Source of the DNA: a virus
Length of the DNA: 28,740 bases
Direction: 5' to 3' (one strand)
Virus record (IMG/VR): IMGVR_UViG_3300025146_000052
Location: 1-28,740 of that record
Below, in pieces: positions 15,212 to 22,759 of this stretch. The notes below the pieces were generated by a model. That model searched no databases. It saw only the letters and a program-made list of their open reading frames with translations, and had not been told where the DNA came from. The translations under genes were made by a program, and so were the position numbers. Position 1 is the first letter of the stretch. The number at the start of each line of letters is the position of its first letter.

Positions 15212-15388
15212 CTACGCTACCACCCGGCGCGGCGGGCTGTCAACCAAACTGGTGCGCAGACGCTCCCCATCCGAGATTACCCACACCCGCTTGCTGCAGC
15301 CCCGGCACTTCAGGCGCACCACGCCCGTGAAGAGGCCATCACAAAGGATCTCGCCGCACTCGCAGAAGGCCACGTGGAACGAACCCAA
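15212..15388 (-). CDS. Com-like zinc-ribbon microprotein (58 aa)
   Basis: This ORF is missed because it starts with TTG (15388), nine bases after GAGGAG at the end of the preceding gene. The product reads MGSFHVAFCECGEILCDG then VVRLKCRGCSKRVWVIS. Cysteines at 9, 11, 16, 28 and 31 form a zinc ribbon like that of the Mu Com family, where the protein binds mRNA to control translation. An in-frame GTG six codons in is an alternative start. The structured leader of the chaperone gene lies directly downstream. A regulatory link is only an inference. Confidence 0.6.
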   Translation of the reverse strand: MGSFHVAFCECGEILCDGLFTGVVRLKCRGCSKRVWVISDGERLRTSLVDSPPRRVVA

Positions 15389-15391
15389 AGC

Positions 15392-15727
15392 TCACGGCTC
15401 CTCGTAGCCCTCATGCGAGACGCGCCGGTAGTACCAGACGCCGCCCAGCGTTTTATCGAGCGCCTCAGCCGCCTCCTGCGGATCGAACGGCTTGCAGGAC
15501 CAGACGTTCGCCTCCGCCGCGCGCCCATGACCGTGGATGCCGATGTGGGATTCGGCGATCATCTGGATGGCATTGAACTCCTCTTCATCGATCGAGACGG
15601 TCTCAGCGCCAAAGGGCGTCATCTCCGTGGCCGCCACCAGCGCCCGGAGGGCGCTGCGTAGCCGTTCCTCCTGCGGCTGTGCCGGCAGGTGCGCGGCGAA
15701 GCGGTACTGAAACGGCCTTGGTGCCAT
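15392..15727 (-). CDS. Hypothetical tail-region protein (111 aa)
   Basis: The ATG at 15727 immediately follows the TAG of the major tail gene. The product, MAPRPFQYRFAAHLPAQPQE to EEP, has an acidic middle (TVSIDEEEFNAIQMIAE) and an aromatic C-terminus (GGVWYYRRVSHEGYE). It lacks membrane segments. Its place between the major tail protein and the chaperone is often filled by small tail accessory genes. No family is recognised. Confidence 0.6.
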   Translation of the reverse strand: MAPRPFQYRFAAHLPAQPQEERLRSALRALVAATEMTPFGAETVSIDEEEFNAIQMIAESHIGIHGHGRAAEANVWSCKPFDPQEAAEALDKTLGGVWYYRRVSHEGYEEP

Positions 15728-16729
15728 CTACCCGAGCGTCGCTGCGCCATTGATCAGCACGGCGGCCGCGAAGTTCGTGTTGTCTGTCGACCCTTCGAGC
15801 GCCATGCGGATCACCCGCTGGCCGTCCTGGAGGTCGTCGGGGAAGACGCTGCCCGGCGTGTGCTTGAACAGCCCCTGCAGCTTGAGCGAGTCCGTCCCCA
15901 CCACCGCGCGGATCTCGACCGCGCGCAGTGCCGCTGCCTCCGCCTTCGTCTTCTCCGTCGCCCACTGGCCGCCGGCCGTGGCCAGGATGACCAGCTCGAG
16001 CCCCAGCTTCACCTCGTTCCAGTCCAGCACATCGACGGTGAAGTCCAGGTCGGCGCGGGCGTCCGCAGTCATGAGAGGCTTGATGCCGCTCTCGATGGTG
16101 TGGCGCCAGCCGAGCACCTGGCCTGTGATGGCGGTCGTCCCCCGCGTCGCCCACGTGTCGTCGATGTAGACCTGCGACAGTGCCATCGGCGGGATGACGA
16201 CCGAGGGCAGCGCCTGGGCGGCGGTCAGCGTCGACGACTGGATGCGCCGGCCGAAGCCGCGAGCGGCGAAGCGCAGCGCCTCGTTCTCGGCGCCGCTGAT
16301 TTCGAGCGACTGGCACATGCCGTAGGCGAACTCGATGTCGTTCGGCGTGGCACCGTCCGTCTGCCGCACCTCGAAGGTCCGCGAGTCCAGGGTTGGGTCG
16401 GCGGTCGGGTCGCGGGTGTAGGTCCAGGTGTAGGGGCCGGCCCCGGCCGGCGAGACCGCGCCCTTGTAGACCATGGCCAAGAACTGTTGGAACTGGTTGT
16501 AGATGACCGGAGAATTGGCGATCTCCCACTCCATGCCGCGGTGCACAGCCAGCTCGTCGCCCGGGTTGGCGAGCAGCAGGCCCTTGATGATCTTCGGGCG
16601 GATGATGGCGTCGATCGGCCGCGTGGTGAAGCCCTCGACCGCGAACTTCGAGGTCGCGGCGACGGCCGTGCCCTTCGTGGCCTCGCGGCCGCTCTGGATG
16701 ATGGTGAGTCCCTGGCTGTAGCTGGGCAT
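15728..16729 (-). CDS. Major tail tube protein
   Basis: The 333-residue product starts MPSYSQGLTIIQSGREATKG, a pattern typical of phage tail tube proteins. Two beta-rich domains follow. One has an Arg-rich first part (VEGFTTRPIDAIIRPKIIKG) and PYTWTYTRDPTADPTLDS; the second contains DIEFAYGMCQSLEISGAENE, a strand motif seen in tube domains. The start is preceded by GGAGGAA. It sits upstream of the chaperone and tape measure genes, the standard place. Monomers stack as hexameric rings around the tape measure protein. A three-frame overlap at 15603-16838 is a shadow. Confidence 0.75.
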   Translation of the reverse strand: MPSYSQGLTIIQSGREATKGTAVAATSKFAVEGFTTRPIDAIIRPKIIKGLLLANPGDELAVHRGMEWEIANSPVIYNQFQQFLAMVYKGAVSPAGAGPYTWTYTRDPTADPTLDSRTFEVRQTDGATPNDIEFAYGMCQSLEISGAENEALRFAARGFGRRIQSSTLTAAQALPSVVIPPMALSQVYIDDTWATRGTTAITGQVLGWRHTIESGIKPLMTADARADLDFTVDVLDWNEVKLGLELVILATAGGQWATEKTKAEAAALRAVEIRAVVGTDSLKLQGLFKHTPGSVFPDDLQDGQRVIRMALEGSTDNTNFAAAVLINGAATLG

Positions 16730-16732
16730 GGC

Positions 16733-16969
16733 CTATTCCTCCTCGCTTGCTGGCGTGCGCTTCGCTCTCGGTGAACTCTCGCCTAGATGCTCGTAGAGGA
16801 GACAGGCATGGCCCGGCTCTGCGGCCGGGTGTTGACACGTGCGGAGCGAGCCCGTCACGCCGAACTGGGCATCAAGCCGCGCCTCCGCCGCCTCGAACTC
16901 CTCATCCGTCAGGTCGTGCGCCGGAACGCCCGTGATGTTCCTGCCCTCGCCGATGTACTTCCATGTCAT
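16733..16969 (-). CDS. Small protein with N-terminal WKYIG motif (78 aa)
   Basis: The ATG at 16969 has GGAGGAG eight bases upstream, so the longer open frame is trimmed. The product starts MTWKYIGEGRNITGVPAHDL and continues with an acidic helix (TDEEFEAAEARLD). It ends with CQHPAAEPGHAC, a C-x-H-x6-H-x-C arrangement that could bind zinc, and a charged tail. Small proteins with the W-K-Y-x-G start and a PAHDLT-like segment are common between connector and tail genes of siphoviruses. The role is unknown. Confidence 0.6.
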   Translation of the reverse strand: MTWKYIGEGRNITGVPAHDLTDEEFEAAEARLDAQFGVTGSLRTCQHPAAEPGHACLLYEHLGESSPRAKRTPASEEE

Positions 16970-16983
16970 GGCATCAACTCCTC

Positions 16984-17442
16984 CTACGCGCCGAAGGTGA
17001 ACCCCTCGGCGAGCCACGCCTTCAAGCGGAATGTGGCAGCGATGTACTCCTGATCGCTGCCGCTGCCCGGCAGCACCACGTTCTCGAACGATACGGACTC
17101 AATGGGCGCGTATTGTACTGGCGGCTGCGCCAGGTCCAACACCAGCGCGTCATCGAACGCGTCGATCACCGGCTTGATCCATGCGCGGCGCGACCGCACG
17201 CTGTACTTCTGGTCGGCGCGCGCGAATAGCAGGTGCATGTTGATGAAGAAGGTGATGGTGCGAAGGCTGCTCGCGCGCACGACCTGGGCGAGGTCATCTT
17301 CGACGTTGACGAAGCTCGGAAACGTCAGGACACCCGTCGGCGGTTCGTCGTAGCACTTTAGATCGTTCTCACCTGTCGGCGGCGTGATCGCGTTCTGGAT
17401 GATCACCAGTTGGTCAATGATGCCCTGTAGGTCGCCAGCCAT
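16984..17442 (-). CDS. Tail completion/terminator candidate (152 aa)
   Basis: The ATG at 17442, after a GGAG ribosome site, is preferred to an upstream start in the same open frame, since the upstream 30 codons only cover the neighbour. The product begins MAGDLQGIIDQLVIIQNAIT. It has beta strands in FVNVEDDLAQVV and TITFFINMHLLFA, and a C-terminal AATFRLKAWLAEGF. Position between connector and tail tube, with a length of about 150, fits a tail terminator or tail-completion protein, which caps the tube and joins it to the head. The assignment is by context. Confidence 0.5.
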   Translation of the reverse strand: MAGDLQGIIDQLVIIQNAITPPTGENDLKCYDEPPTGVLTFPSFVNVEDDLAQVVRASSLRTITFFINMHLLFARADQKYSVRSRRAWIKPVIDAFDDALVLDLAQPPVQYAPIESVSFENVVLPGSGSDQEYIAATFRLKAWLAEGFTFGA

Positions 17443-17464
17443 CGCTCTCTCCGGCGAGCCTCCG

Positions 17465-18319
17465 CTACGCCACCATCGTGCTCCAGCGCACGAACGGCGC
17501 CAGGAGCTTCTCCACCACCGGATCGCTCCCACCGGCTAGCGGCGTCCCGGCAACGACCTGTCCCATGCCGGTCCCCCGCCGCGTCCAGTGCTTGCCCGCC
17601 AGCATCATCGTCGCGTCGCGCACCTGCGCCGGGTACTTGTAGCGGCTCACGGCGACCGCGCTGTGTGCCGCCCCCGTCGTCCCATTTACTGCGCGCACGA
17701 CTGTCCAGAGCAGGGCTCCGGCATCCCCGGAAACGTAGACCTGCTCGTTCTCCAGTTTCAGCGTCTGGCCCACGGCGAGATCCGCGTCGGCGCTCACCGC
17801 GAGCGTGAGGTCCGCTCCCGCGTCGGCCAGCGTGCCGGTGATGGCCGTCCCCGAGGCCTCCACGGTCTCGGTGTCCTCGCTGTACCCCCAGCGCCCCGCG
17901 ATCTCGACCAGCCGGGCCCGGCTGGTAAACGAGCTGCGCTGCCCGTTCACGCCGTCCAGCACCAGCCGGCTCCAGGGCGGCGCGTCTTCATCGACGTACC
18001 CGAAGCGCTTCAGGTAATAGTCCGTCGCCGCAGCCAGCGTCAGCTCGAACGTCCGGTTCCCGTCCTCGTCCAGCTTGATCGTCGTCACCGCCAATAGGTC
18101 TGGAATCGTGATGTAGTCGTGGCCATCGCCAGCGAAATAGCGCGTGTCCGTCGTGGCGTAGAAGCCGTCCGGCCGCCGCACGAGCTGGTCGACGTGGCGG
18201 GAAGCCGCCTCGATTGCGCGCTCGATCTCCGTCGCGTCTGAGGCATCGAGCGCAAGGTTGTTCACGAACTGGCGCCGGAAGGCATCAAGGTCGACGTAGA
18301 GGTTGCGCCCGACGCCCAT
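17465..18319 (-). CDS. Head-tail connector protein (gp6-like)
   Basis: The ATG at 18319 directly follows the TAG of the gp10-like gene. The N-terminal third (LDAFRRQFVNNLALDASDATEIERAIEAASRHVDQLVR) is the helical start typical of the HK97 gp6/SPP1 gp15-like connector fold. The central region contains YFAGDGHDYITIPDLLAVTTI and YYLKRF, and the C-terminal part has beta-strand-like DLAVGQTLKLENEQV. At 284 residues it is longer than the usual 100 to 150 of the minimal connector. The extra C-terminal domain is probably an insertion of Gly-rich beta structure. It joins the portal to the tail. Confidence 0.65.
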   Translation of the reverse strand: MGVGRNLYVDLDAFRRQFVNNLALDASDATEIERAIEAASRHVDQLVRRPDGFYATTDTRYFAGDGHDYITIPDLLAVTTIKLDEDGNRTFELTLAAATDYYLKRFGYVDEDAPPWSRLVLDGVNGQRSSFTSRARLVEIAGRWGYSEDTETVEASGTAITGTLADAGADLTLAVSADADLAVGQTLKLENEQVYVSGDAGALLWTVVRAVNGTTGAAHSAVAVSRYKYPAQVRDATMMLAGKHWTRRGTGMGQVVAGTPLAGGSDPVVEKLLAPFVRWSTMVA

Positions 18320-18718
18320 CTAAGTGCTCCTGCTTTCCACGGCCTGCTTGAGCGAATCGCTGAAGTCGCGCGCGACGTCGTCCTTCCAGCCGGAGGTGGC
18401 AGCTTCGAAGAATGGACGCGCTGGCTGGCGCCTAGTCCCGCGCTCGCGCATTCCCAGGTATGCGGCTGGGCGGCCCTTGTAACCGATCTTGGCGAAGGCC
18501 TGGGTATTCGTCGAACGCACGGTGAGCACCTTCGCCGCGCGCTGACCGCCTCGCGTCTCGCCGACTGGTGTCCCCGCCTTCAGCCGCCGGGCGATCTTAT
18601 TCGCTGTCGCGCGCAATTGTTTGCGCAATACGGCGCGCTGGATCTTCGGGGGCAGGCCCGCCAGCAGCCGCTCTACCTCACGGCTGTCGACCTGAATGCT
18701 GACGGCGGGCTGGGCCAT
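18320..18718 (-). CDS. HK97 gp10-like tail/head completion protein
   Basis: The 132-residue product has the HK97 gp10 family layout. There is a strand SIQVDSREVERLL, a basic helix (KIQRAVLRKQLRATANKIAR), TPVGETRGGQRA, then YLGMRERGTRRQPARPFF. The ERGT...PARPF signature is typical. It starts six bases after the upstream stop and ends flush with the connector start. Proteins of this family act at the head-tail junction or in tail completion. Confidence 0.8.
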   Translation of the reverse strand: MAQPAVSIQVDSREVERLLAGLPPKIQRAVLRKQLRATANKIARRLKAGTPVGETRGGQRAAKVLTVRSTNTQAFAKIGYKGRPAAYLGMRERGTRRQPARPFFEAATSGWKDDVARDFSDSLKQAVESRST

Positions 18719-18723
18719 CCACG

Positions 18724-19035
18724 TTACCGCCGGCCGCGAGGCTTCTTTTCAGATTCCTCGCCGGTCTCCTCCGCGCTGGCGGTCTCCTCGGCGGGAGCTG
18801 CGCTGACGGCGGGTGCCTCTTCTGGTTGTGGCGTGGGCTGTTCGGTTCTCGCGATCAGCCCGTACTTGGCCGCCTCCGCCGCCGGGATCTCGCCGCCCTT
18901 GGCGACCAGCAGACGCACGGCATGGGGGTCAGTCTCATCGCAGAGCTCGCCATCGGCGCTGACGCAGATGCGTTCCGGCGACACGTACATCGCGCCATCC
19001 GGCAGCTTGCGGAGCTCTTCGATCTTGAAGGCCAT
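18724..19035 (-). CDS. Small protein with disordered acidic tail (103 aa)
   Basis: The ATG at 19035 follows GGAGGAG. The folded half begins MAFKIEELRKLPDGAMYVS and includes SADGELCDETDPHAVRLLVA. The second half is a disordered Glu/Pro/Ala-rich segment ending in RRGRKP-like basic residues (KKPRGRR). A folded N-terminus plus a charged tail is common in head genes that follow the capsid protein. Function is unknown. Confidence 0.6.
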   Translation of the reverse strand: MAFKIEELRKLPDGAMYVSPERICVSADGELCDETDPHAVRLLVAKGGEIPAAEAAKYGLIARTEQPTPQPEEAPAVSAAPAEETASAEETGEESEKKPRGRR

Positions 19036-19059
19036 GATGAACTCCTCCGGGCGCCGGCT

Positions 19060-19620
19060 CTAATCGGCGCCGGTCGCGATCTCCTCCCAGGTGACGCCGA
19101 AGGCCACGAGGGGTGAGGCGCCGGCGGCCGTGGTCCCGTGCAGCGAGTACGTGCAGCCTGGCGGCAAGATGATGGCGCCGCCCACGTCCTCCACCACCTG
19201 CCACGGAGCGGTCGCAGTCGATGCGAGGGACGCCCCCAGCGAGCAGAACGGTCGGATGATTGCCGGCGCGACGGCGAGCGTGGCCGTGGTCAGCGCGACC
19301 CCCTGGCCCGATCCCCCGGTTACTCTGCCGGGACGCTCGGTGATCGCCGTGCCCGTCGGTGCAGCCGCAGAGGGGTCAAGGTTGACCAGATGCCAGACCA
19401 CGCCCGCGCCGAGAGTGCCCGAGATGTAGGCCATCGAGGCGACGAGGATCGCGAGATCGACGGCCGAGCCGAGCGGGTTGTGCAGCGAGAACGCCGCAGT
19501 CGTGCCGATGGCGGTCCCCGGCGCCACGCCGGTCGCGGCCGTCGAGGCATGAAAGAGGCGGCCATCGATCGCGGCATCGTAGTACCGGCCGTGCTTGAGA
19601 GCTACGTCTTGTGCTGCCAT
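19060..19620 (-). CDS. Head-region structural protein (186 aa), unknown
   Basis: The ATG at 19620 has GGAGGAGAA upstream. The product starts MAAQDVALKHGRYYDAAIDG and is rich in Ala, Gly, Thr and short strands (TAAFSLHNPLGSAVDLAILV, WQVVEDVGGAIILPPG). It ends in FGVTWEEIATGAD. This small beta-rich type is seen among capsid decoration or tail accessory proteins. It sits two genes after the capsid gene. A decoration role is plausible but not shown. Confidence 0.55.
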   Translation of the reverse strand: MAAQDVALKHGRYYDAAIDGRLFHASTAATGVAPGTAIGTTAAFSLHNPLGSAVDLAILVASMAYISGTLGAGVVWHLVNLDPSAAAPTGTAITERPGRVTGGSGQGVALTTATLAVAPAIIRPFCSLGASLASTATAPWQVVEDVGGAIILPPGCTYSLHGTTAAGASPLVAFGVTWEEIATGAD

Positions 19621-19645
19621 TGCCTTCTCCTCCTTCAGCCGCGTC

Positions 19646-20104
19646 CTACGCCATCGGTACGATGACGTAGTAGGTGGTCACCTTCAGCGTGTTCAGGTTG
19701 GTGGCGTCTCCGGTGAACTCCGCGCCATCGTTGTCCAGCACGATTGCGGTGTTCGCCTCCGGTATCAAGTCGGCTACCGCCGGTAGTTCCCTTGCTGCGA
19801 TGTCGGCAGCAGCATCGATCAGGCCGTCGGCCTGCGTCGTGATCAGCGCCGTCTGCGTGGTCTTATACGCCAGCACCAGGTCGCCATCGGCCGCCGCATC
19901 GTCATAGGCGGCGTTGCGGTCGAGCGAGTAGACGACCATCGTTGGCACGAGCGCCAGGCCCACGCCGGGCGCCGGCACCAGGTCGATGTTCGTAGCCGCC
20001 AGCGCCTTCACCTCCTGCGATGTGAGCCGCACGACCGTGAACAGCTCCGGCGTCGGTACGCCGATCGCGAGCGGTGCAACTGCCGGCTTTAGGATCGTGG
20101 CCAT
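19646..20104 (-). CDS. Head-region structural protein (152 aa), possible decoration
   Basis: The product has VVRLTSQEVKALAATNIDLV and PAPGVGLALVPTMVVYSLDR, then a tail ending in LNTLKVTTYYVIVPMA. I know of small phage virion proteins with this L-T-x-x-E-x-x-A then PAPG then short strands pattern, but cannot name the family with confidence. It follows the major capsid gene with a short gap, and its ATG is preceded by AGGAGGC. A capsid-surface or accessory role is the most likely. Confidence 0.55.
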   Translation of the reverse strand: MATILKPAVAPLAIGVPTPELFTVVRLTSQEVKALAATNIDLVPAPGVGLALVPTMVVYSLDRNAAYDDAAADGDLVLAYKTTQTALITTQADGLIDAAADIAARELPAVADLIPEANTAIVLDNDGAEFTGDATNLNTLKVTTYYVIVPMA

Positions 20105-20132
20105 TGGGTTGCCTCCTTACGATCGTCCAGGC

Positions 20133-21428
20133 TTAGATCCCGGTGATCTGCGTGAACGCGGACGGCCGGTAGTGCACCACCGCGACCCGCAGGCCCGCGC
20201 GGATCGTCTGCCGGCCGTCCAGGAAGTCGTCGTTCACGAACCCGGTCAGCACCTCCAGGCCCTGGCGCACGTGCAGGCCGGAGAACCGCGCATAGTCGCC
20301 CGTGATCCCCGTGCCCTCGGTGACTGCGGTCGTCTCGATCACCGGCAGGCCCCAGATGCGCAGCGGCCCCGATTCCGACGGCGATCCCCAGATGTAGATG
20401 CCATCGGTCGTCTTGAGTAACCGGATCGGCTCCCAGTCGTTCGGGTGGATGATCACCACGTTCGGCTGCGATCGGCCAGTCACCCGCGCCGCCCTGATGC
20501 CCTTGTAGATGGCATCCGGCCGGCTGTCGGCGCCGAGCGCCTGCGTGTTGATGCCCGAGACATTGAGCGTGCCGAGTAGGTTCGGCGCGATGCCGTCGCC
20601 AACGAGGATCTGCGAGTCGAGCCGCTGGCGCACCATGAAGCCCAGCCGCCCGTCCAGGTATGCCCGTACGCCCACGACGTCGGCCAGCTGTTCGTCCGAG
20701 ACAGGGATGCTCGTGCCGACCGAGCGCACCGTCTGCGAGCGCTCCGTGAACGCCAGCGCCGACTCGGCGTAGGCGGCGGACTCAGCGCGCTCGGCCCCGG
20801 CGTTCGTGAAGGTGGTCTCCTCCATGTAGACGATGGCCGCCTGCGTGGTGGGGAAGACCGGCAGCACGTCAGTCACCTCGATCTCGCGCTGCTCATCGAG
20901 GACGATCCGGCCCGTCCGCAACGACTCCGGCGCCCAGCCGGCCGTCGTGAGAAACTCTGCGTTAATCGGGCGCGGCAGGAGCTGTGAGACGTGGGCGGGC
21001 ATGTCGGCTCGGGCGTTCTGGTGCGCCTTGGCCGCCGCGTAGAGGTCCGATTCCACGAACAGCTCGCCTAGGGACTTGTGCCGCTGCGGCTGGTTGCCGC
21101 CGCCAGGCGGCGCCCAGTCCTTCGGGTCCGCACCCGCCGGCTGCCGGCGCCGCTCGTCGTTCGAGTGCTTGATCGCGTCCAGCCCGTCGAAGTGCTGCTG
21201 GCGCTCGCCCAGCCAGTTCAGCTCCTCGTTGCGAGTGTTGATGTGCTGCGCGAGCTCGACGCCATTCTTGACCTCGACGCTCGTCACCTTTGACGGGTCA
21301 AGGTCCGCGCCGGCTTCCTCGAAGATGTTGTGCAACACCTCCGAGCGTTCGTCGAGCGCGATCCGGAGGTTCTCGCGACTCAGCGCCTCCACGTCTTCCT
21401 TGCGGTCGATGGTGATCTTGAGTGGCAT
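20133..21428 (-). CDS. Major capsid protein, HK97 fold
   Basis: The 431-residue product has an N-terminal helical scaffold-like domain (MPLKITIDRKEDVEALSREN to a Pro/Gly linker near 105). The HK97-fold core follows: VLPVFPTTQAAIVYMEETTF, SVGTSIPVSDEQLADV, LDGRLGFMVRQRLDSQIL, and VVIIHPNDWEPIRLLK (P-domain helix and strand). The C-terminus has GDYARFSGLHVRQGLEVL. The delta domain is probably removed by the ClpP-type protease encoded directly upstream, as in HK97. Start: ATG at 21428 with a GGGAGGG site. Confidence 0.85.
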   Translation of the reverse strand: MPLKITIDRKEDVEALSRENLRIALDERSEVLHNIFEEAGADLDPSKVTSVEVKNGVELAQHINTRNEELNWLGERQQHFDGLDAIKHSNDERRRQPAGADPKDWAPPGGGNQPQRHKSLGELFVESDLYAAAKAHQNARADMPAHVSQLLPRPINAEFLTTAGWAPESLRTGRIVLDEQREIEVTDVLPVFPTTQAAIVYMEETTFTNAGAERAESAAYAESALAFTERSQTVRSVGTSIPVSDEQLADVVGVRAYLDGRLGFMVRQRLDSQILVGDGIAPNLLGTLNVSGINTQALGADSRPDAIYKGIRAARVTGRSQPNVVIIHPNDWEPIRLLKTTDGIYIWGSPSESGPLRIWGLPVIETTAVTEGTGITGDYARFSGLHVRQGLEVLTGFVNDDFLDGRQTIRAGLRVAVVHYRPSAFTQITGI

Positions 21429-21441
21429 CTTTTGCCCTCCC

Positions 21442-22233
21442 TTACACTCCCACGCCGATGCGGCGTGACTGATCGCGCTGATAGCCGAGCACGGCTCGGA
21501 CCAGCTCCTCCGGCCGGTCTGCCGCCGGCCCCGGCGTGGGCGTCCCCTCGCCCCGGTCCTTGTTGCCCCCTACTAGGTGGGGTGGGCTGTTCTTGAAGAT
21601 CGCCAGAATGCCCGGGTCGTAGCGGTTCTCCGCCGGCGTCTCCTGGGCGGCAATCTCATCCGCGAGCCCGGCCGCAACCGCCTCTTCGTCCGAGTACCAG
21701 GTCTCCTCACGCATCCGCTCGCGCCACTCGTCGACTTCGCCACCCGCCTTTTCCTGGAACATCTTGGCGATGTCGTCGCCGAAGTGGTCGAGCATCTCCG
21801 CCATCTTGCGCATGTCCTCGGCGTTGCCGACCATGATGTCCAGCGGTTCGTGAATCATCATCGTCGCGTGCCGCGCCATGACGACCTTCTCGGCTGCGAG
21901 CCCAACCCACGACGCAGCCGACGCCGCGAGACCATCGATGTGCGTCTCGATGGCTGCCGGATGCTCGACGAGAGCCGTGCGGATCGCGACGGCGTCCGAG
22001 ATGGCGCCGCCTGGGCTGTTGATGCGCAGGAGGATGCGGGTCGCGTTGATCGCGCGCAGGTCGCGCACGAAGTCGGCGGCGGTCACGCCGCCGAACCAGG
22101 AGTCTCCGATCACGTCGTAGATGAAGACTTCGGCCTCGCCGTCCGCGAGGTTGCGCACGCTGTACCAGGAGCGCTGCGGGGCCGCGCCATTGCGGGCGCT
22201 GGCGAGAAGTCCGAGGTATCCGTTTGGCTTCAA
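21442..22233 (-). CDS. ClpP-type head maturation protease
   Basis: The 263-residue product has the phage ClpP/S14-S49 layout. EVFIYDVIGDSWFGGV is the first strand, RILLRINSPGGAISDAVAIR the oxyanion region, and IDGLAASAASWV holds the probable nucleophile Ser105. MMIHEPLD follows with the probable His128, and SDEEAVAAGLADEI comes later. It cleaves the capsid protein scaffold domain during head maturation. The start is a TTG at 22233; upstream is a GC-rich hairpin ending in AGGGG about eleven bases away, so initiation may be weak. An internal GTG (codon 26) has no ribosome site. The C-terminus is a charged, Pro/Gly-rich tail. It lies between the portal block and the capsid gene as expected. Confidence 0.8.
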   Translation of the reverse strand: MKPNGYLGLLASARNGAAPQRSWYSVRNLADGEAEVFIYDVIGDSWFGGVTAADFVRDLRAINATRILLRINSPGGAISDAVAIRTALVEHPAAIETHIDGLAASAASWVGLAAEKVVMARHATMMIHEPLDIMVGNAEDMRKMAEMLDHFGDDIAKMFQEKAGGEVDEWRERMREETWYSDEEAVAAGLADEIAAQETPAENRYDPGILAIFKNSPPHLVGGNKDRGEGTPTPGPAADRPEELVRAVLGYQRDQSRRIGVGV

Positions 22234-22241
22234 AAGAGAAA

Positions 22242-22263
22242 CGCCCCTGCAGCAGTAGGGGCG
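22242..22263 (-). promoter_or_regulatory. GC-rich hairpin before the protease start
   Basis: CGCCCCT (22242-22248) and AGGGGCG (22257-22263) form a perfect 7-bp stem with an 8-base loop. On the transcribed strand a T-rich run (TTTCTCTTTT) follows, as in an intrinsic terminator. The TTG start of the protease lies inside that T-run, and the only G-rich site upstream is within the stem. It could be a weak terminator that lowers downstream transcription, or a translational gate on the protease. Confidence 0.5.
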
Positions 22264-22292
22264 CTTGATGCTGCGGAGCGCTCGCTAGATGG

Positions 22293-22511
22293 CTATTCGA
22301 TTACCCGTTCCTTCGAAGCGTAGGGGCTCGGCGGCAGTTTGTCAAGCGGTATCCGGTTGATGGCCTTACATTTCTCGCATTTCCGCCTGACCGCAACGCC
22401 CGGAGGGATGCGCCGCTCCGCCTCCACCTCGATGTCGAAGATCCTGTGGTCGCAGCGCCAGCAGCGAATGACGATCGGAGCCGCGCTCTCGGCCAGATCG
22501 TTCCCCTTCAA
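22293..22511 (-). CDS. Com-like zinc-ribbon protein (72 aa)
   Basis: The product has C17-x2-C20 (IRCWRCDHRIFDIEVE) and C45-x2-C48 (RRKCEKCKAINRI), the four-cysteine zinc ribbon of the Mu Com family. Com proteins bind mRNA and activate translation of an adjacent modification gene in Mu; other phages carry relatives of unknown role. It starts in a 4-base overlap with the upstream gene. It ends just before the hairpin in front of the protease, which may be a target. This link is inference. Confidence 0.7.
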   Translation of the reverse strand: MKGNDLAESAAPIVIRCWRCDHRIFDIEVEAERRIPPGVAVRRKCEKCKAINRIPLDKLPPSPYASKERVIE

Positions 22512-22759
22512 ACCTCGGGATGCCTGCGCAGCTGTCGGTTCGGCAGGGCGATGCCGTTTCGCGGCTGCGGCTGCACGATCATCACAGGCTTGGGCATATC
22601 GGGCGGCACCAGCTTGACGAACTTGCAGTCCGAGAGCGGATACCAGACGAGCTCGCCAGTATCGGCAGCGGTAAGCAGCTCATCCTTCGTGACGGCCAGC
22701 ACCCAGACAGCGTTGCCTTCCTTCGTCACTCCCTCGATTGTCACAGCGAACGGGATCAT
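22508..22759 (-). CDS. Hypothetical protein (83 aa) after portal
   Basis: The product begins MIPFAVTIEGVTKEGNAVWVL and is a strand-rich small domain (ELVWYPLSDCKFVKLVPPD, KPVMIVQPQPRN). It starts in an ATGA overlap with the portal stop and ends overlapping the Com-like start, so the three are coupled. It has no membrane segment and no recognised family. Confidence 0.55.
   Translation of the reverse strand: MIPFAVTIEGVTKEGNAVWVLAVTKDELLTAADTGELVWYPLSDCKFVKLVPPDMPKPVMIVQPQPRNGIALPNRQLRRHPEV

Noticed and set aside
15603-16838. 411-residue minus-strand ORF
   Set aside because: Out-of-frame shadow of the tail tube gene, dominated by Arg, Gly and His.
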